Positions 62,487 to 64,000 of a stretch of 64,000 bases of DNA are shown here, piece after piece. Under the pieces are notes generated by a model. That model searched no databases and was not told the origin of the DNA. It saw only the letters and a program-made list of their open reading frames with translations. Made by a program: the position numbers and the translations under genes. This DNA is from Pimelobacter simplex (GTDB taxonomy: Bacteria; Actinomycetota; Actinomycetes; Propionibacteriales; Nocardioidaceae), in NCBI GenBank assembly GCA_016803235.1, contig JADCLI010000027.1:1-64000 (forward strand). Reading direction: 5' to 3'. The stretch's first letter is position 1. Every line of letters begins with the position of its first letter.

Positions 62487-63451
62487 CCACGCTCGAGGAG
62501 TCCCCGGTCGTGGCGGGCGAGCAGACGGTGCCCCGGGACGGCGGTTCGCGGTTCCGGCGCCGGCCGCCGCAGCGGCGCGCCCCCCGGCCGCCGCGGGTCG
62601 AAGGGCCGCCGAGCCGGACCGAGACCGCCAGCGCGGTGCTGAGCACGTCGGCCACCATGGTCGCGCTGGTCACGCTGTGGATGGCGCTGCAGATGCTGGT
62701 CCTGGGTGCCGTCTCGCAGGAGCGCAGCCAGTCGCTGCTCTACGACGAGTTCCGCTCCCAGGTCGCCGCCGCGACGGCGAGCGTCGGCCCGGTCACCGAG
62801 CCGGGCGCGCCCGTCGCGCTGCTCCAGGTGCCGCGCCTGGGGCTGCAGCAGGTCGTCGTCGAGGGCACCGCGTCAGGCGACCTGCTCGCCGGACCGGGCC
62901 ACCTCCGCAACACCGTGCTGCCCGGCCAGGCCGGCGCGTCGGTGGTCTTCGGCCGCGCCGCGACGTACGGCAGCCCGTTCCGCGACCTCGACCAGCTCGA
63001 GCCGGGTGACCGGATCGAGGTGACCGTCGCGCAGGGCAAGGTGGCGTTCACCGTGACGTCCGTGCGCCGCAGCGGCGATCCGCTGCCGCAGCCGCTCGCC
63101 GCCGGCAAGGCCCGCCTGACGCTGGTGTCCGCGGAGGGCCACGGCCGGTTGCGCGCGATCGCGCCCGGCGACGCCCTGTACGTCGACGCCGAGGCGAGCT
63201 CGGCGTTCCCCGCACCGTCCGGCCTGCCGCCGACGGTCCCCGATTCGGAGAAGCCGATGGGCACCGACGCCGGGGTGCTGCCCCTGCTCGCCCTCGATCT
63301 CGCGCTGCTCCTGGCGTTGACGCTCGGGGTCATCGCCGCCCGTCAGAGATGGTCGCTGGTGCACGTGTGGGTGGTTGCGACCCCCCTCGCGATCGCCCTG
63401 GCCTGGGTCACGACCGATGCGGTGATGCGGCTCCTGCCCAACCTGACCTGA
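62483..63451 (+). CDS. Sortase-fold membrane protein lacking catalytic residues
   Basis: The 322-residue protein has a basic Pro/Arg-rich tail, a membrane helix (about 51-76), a sortase-like beta-barrel (about 108-236) and two C-terminal helices (about 264-285, 292-312). The barrel follows class E sortases closely: GPGHLRNTVLPGQAG and SPFRDLDQLEPGD. However, the catalytic histidine position (IAGHR in active enzymes) reads VFGRA (Arg158), and the cysteine position (TLTTC) reads TLVSA (Ala217). It should be unable to transpeptidate. It is coupled by a four-base overlap to the giant binding protein; a scaffolding or docking role is inferred. Confidence 0.8.
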   Translation: MTTLEESPVVAGEQTVPRDGGSRFRRRPPQRRAPRPPRVEGPPSRTETASAVLSTSATMVALVTLWMALQMLVLGAVSQERSQSLLYDEFRSQVAAATASVGPVTEPGAPVALLQVPRLGLQQVVVEGTASGDLLAGPGHLRNTVLPGQAGASVVFGRAATYGSPFRDLDQLEPGDRIEVTVAQGKVAFTVTSVRRSGDPLPQPLAAGKARLTLVSAEGHGRLRAIAPGDALYVDAEASSAFPAPSGLPPTVPDSEKPMGTDAGVLPLLALDLALLLALTLGVIAARQRWSLVHVWVVATPLAIALAWVTTDAVMRLLPNLT

Positions 63452-63453
63452 CA

Positions 63454-63468
63454 GCCGCCGTCGGCGGC
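63454..63468. promoter_or_regulatory. Short palindrome between the sortase-like and third binding-protein genes
   Basis: GCCGCCG-T-CGGCGGC starts two bases after the stop codon, in the only sizeable gap (75 bases) of the operon. As RNA it forms a short GC hairpin. It could act as an attenuator or processing site that sets the level of the last gene separately. Confidence 0.35.
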
Positions 63469-63526
63469 GTCGTCACCGCGGTTGCACCGGCAGCCGCGCG
63501 CCACTCACAGAAAGTCGAACAACGCA

Positions 63527-64000
63527 ATGTCCGTACGCAAGACCCTCACGGCCACCTTCGCGGCCGCGGTGGCCACGTCGGCGGTGACGCTGATCGCCTC
63601 TCCGGCCCACGCCGCCTACAACCCCCAGCCCGAGGACAGCAAGGCCACGCCCGTCGCGGCCGACCTGATCGGTGTCGGCTCGGACACCACCATGCTCGCC
63701 CTGTACCACGCCGCGGTCCTGTGGAACGACGGCGCCAAGGCCGGCTACGGCCAGAGCGCCGACGTCGCCACGTTCAGCGCCCTCGGCGGCGGCGAGATCA
63801 CGCTGCCGACGAAGGGGCTCGTCGCCCGCCCGAACGGCTCCAGCGCGGGCAAGGCGGCGCTGCTCAACGCGGACACCTACGGCACGGACCTCGACTTCGC
63901 CCGCTCCTCCGACGCCCTCAAGGTCGGCGCCGAGGCCGACAACCTCAAGGCGATCCCGTTCGCCCTGGACACCGTCGTCATGGCGGTCTCCAACAGCACC
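63527..64000 (+). CDS. Secreted PstS-like binding protein (partial, runs off the window)
   Basis: The first 158 residues are present. A signal peptide (about 1-30, ending AHAA) precedes a binding-protein fold with DLIGVGSDTTMLALY, GSSAGKAALL, FARSSDAL and IPFALDTVVMAVS, typical of the first lobe of PstS-like proteins. There is no lipobox. It is the third binding protein of the locus. The weak AGAAAG before ATG 63527 is the only ribosome-site candidate. The C-terminus, and whether it is anchored, are outside the window. Confidence 0.82.
   Translation, partial: MSVRKTLTATFAAAVATSAVTLIASPAHAAYNPQPEDSKATPVAADLIGVGSDTTMLALYHAAVLWNDGAKAGYGQSADVATFSALGGGEITLPTKGLVARPNGSSAGKAALLNADTYGTDLDFARSSDALKVGAEADNLKAIPFALDTVVMAVSNST

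Noticed and set aside
62483..63451. Active housekeeping sortase
   Set aside because: The catalytic His and Cys positions are Arg and Ala, and no LPxTG-type substrates are seen in the window.

Overview
The window is a dense, very GC-rich stretch of an actinobacterial chromosome. Both mycothiol amidohydrolases (MshB and Mca), F420-type, UdgX-type and DUF2510/DUF4307 proteins, many GTG starts and a gene order shared with mycobacteria point to Actinomycetes. Overall style (GC, repeat type, gene content) fits a Nocardioides-like member of the Nocardioidaceae; this genus-level call is inference. I see no tRNA, rRNA, CRISPR array, insertion sequence or prophage, and no gene-free stretch above about 175 bases.

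Layout. 1-6.5 kb: end of an unknown gene, a lipoprotein, mshB with a small membrane partner, a VanW protein, a degenerate 2'-5' RNA-ligase-like protein, and a DUF35/thiolase pair behind a KstR-like operator. 6.5-16 kb: an intergenic palindrome, an adenylyl-cyclase-like protein, a AAA/OsmC/VWA operon, a coupled three-gene module (WXG-like protein, DUF1023 alpha/beta hydrolase, lipoprotein), a TauE/SafE permease and two small enzymes. 16-20 kb: ABC1 kinase, repeat-bearing secreted protein, cupin, msrA, DUF5995. 20-25 kb: metB, AI-2E permease, greA, DUF4307, mca, small membrane protein. 25-36 kb: TetR, GAF-GGDEF cyclase, MpaB-family protein, lipoprotein, MmcQ, hotdog thioesterase, enoyl-CoA hydratase, esterase, a PilZ glycosyltransferase, YyaL. 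36-49 kb: aldehyde dehydrogenase, EamA/MocR divergent pair, UdgX, psuG/psuK with a membrane protein, RlmC-like methyltransferase, hemolysin III, AIM24, a UppS-family synthase, siderophore-interacting protein, LLM oxidoreductase. 49.8-56 kb: branched-chain amino-acid ABC transporter with a three-in-one LivH-LivM-LivG protein, divergent from a lipoprotein serpin. 56-64 kb: a pst-like operon (pstC, pstA, two membrane-anchored binding proteins, an inactive sortase-like protein, a third binding protein cut by the window edge).

How it works together. metB, greA, DUF4307, mca, the small membrane gene, yyaL, hemolysin III and uppS keep the order and orientation of Mycobacterium tuberculosis Rv1079-Rv1086, opened up by about 22 kb of inserted accessory genes. 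Two c-di-GMP components (a GGDEF protein with an I-site and a PilZ glycosyltransferase) lie within those insertions. Regulation is unusually readable. About two dozen genes have a -10-like hexamer (TAnnnT or nAnnnT) six to eight bases before the start codon, the signature of leaderless mRNAs, and several divergent pairs share compact back-to-back promoters. One 15-base operator-like sequence occurs before both the DUF5995 gene and the MpaB/GGDEF pair.

The best candidate for an undescribed system is the pst-like locus at the right end. Three different phosphate-binding-protein-like proteins, two of them tethered by C-terminal membrane helices, are translationally coupled to a sortase-fold protein that has lost both the catalytic histidine and cysteine.
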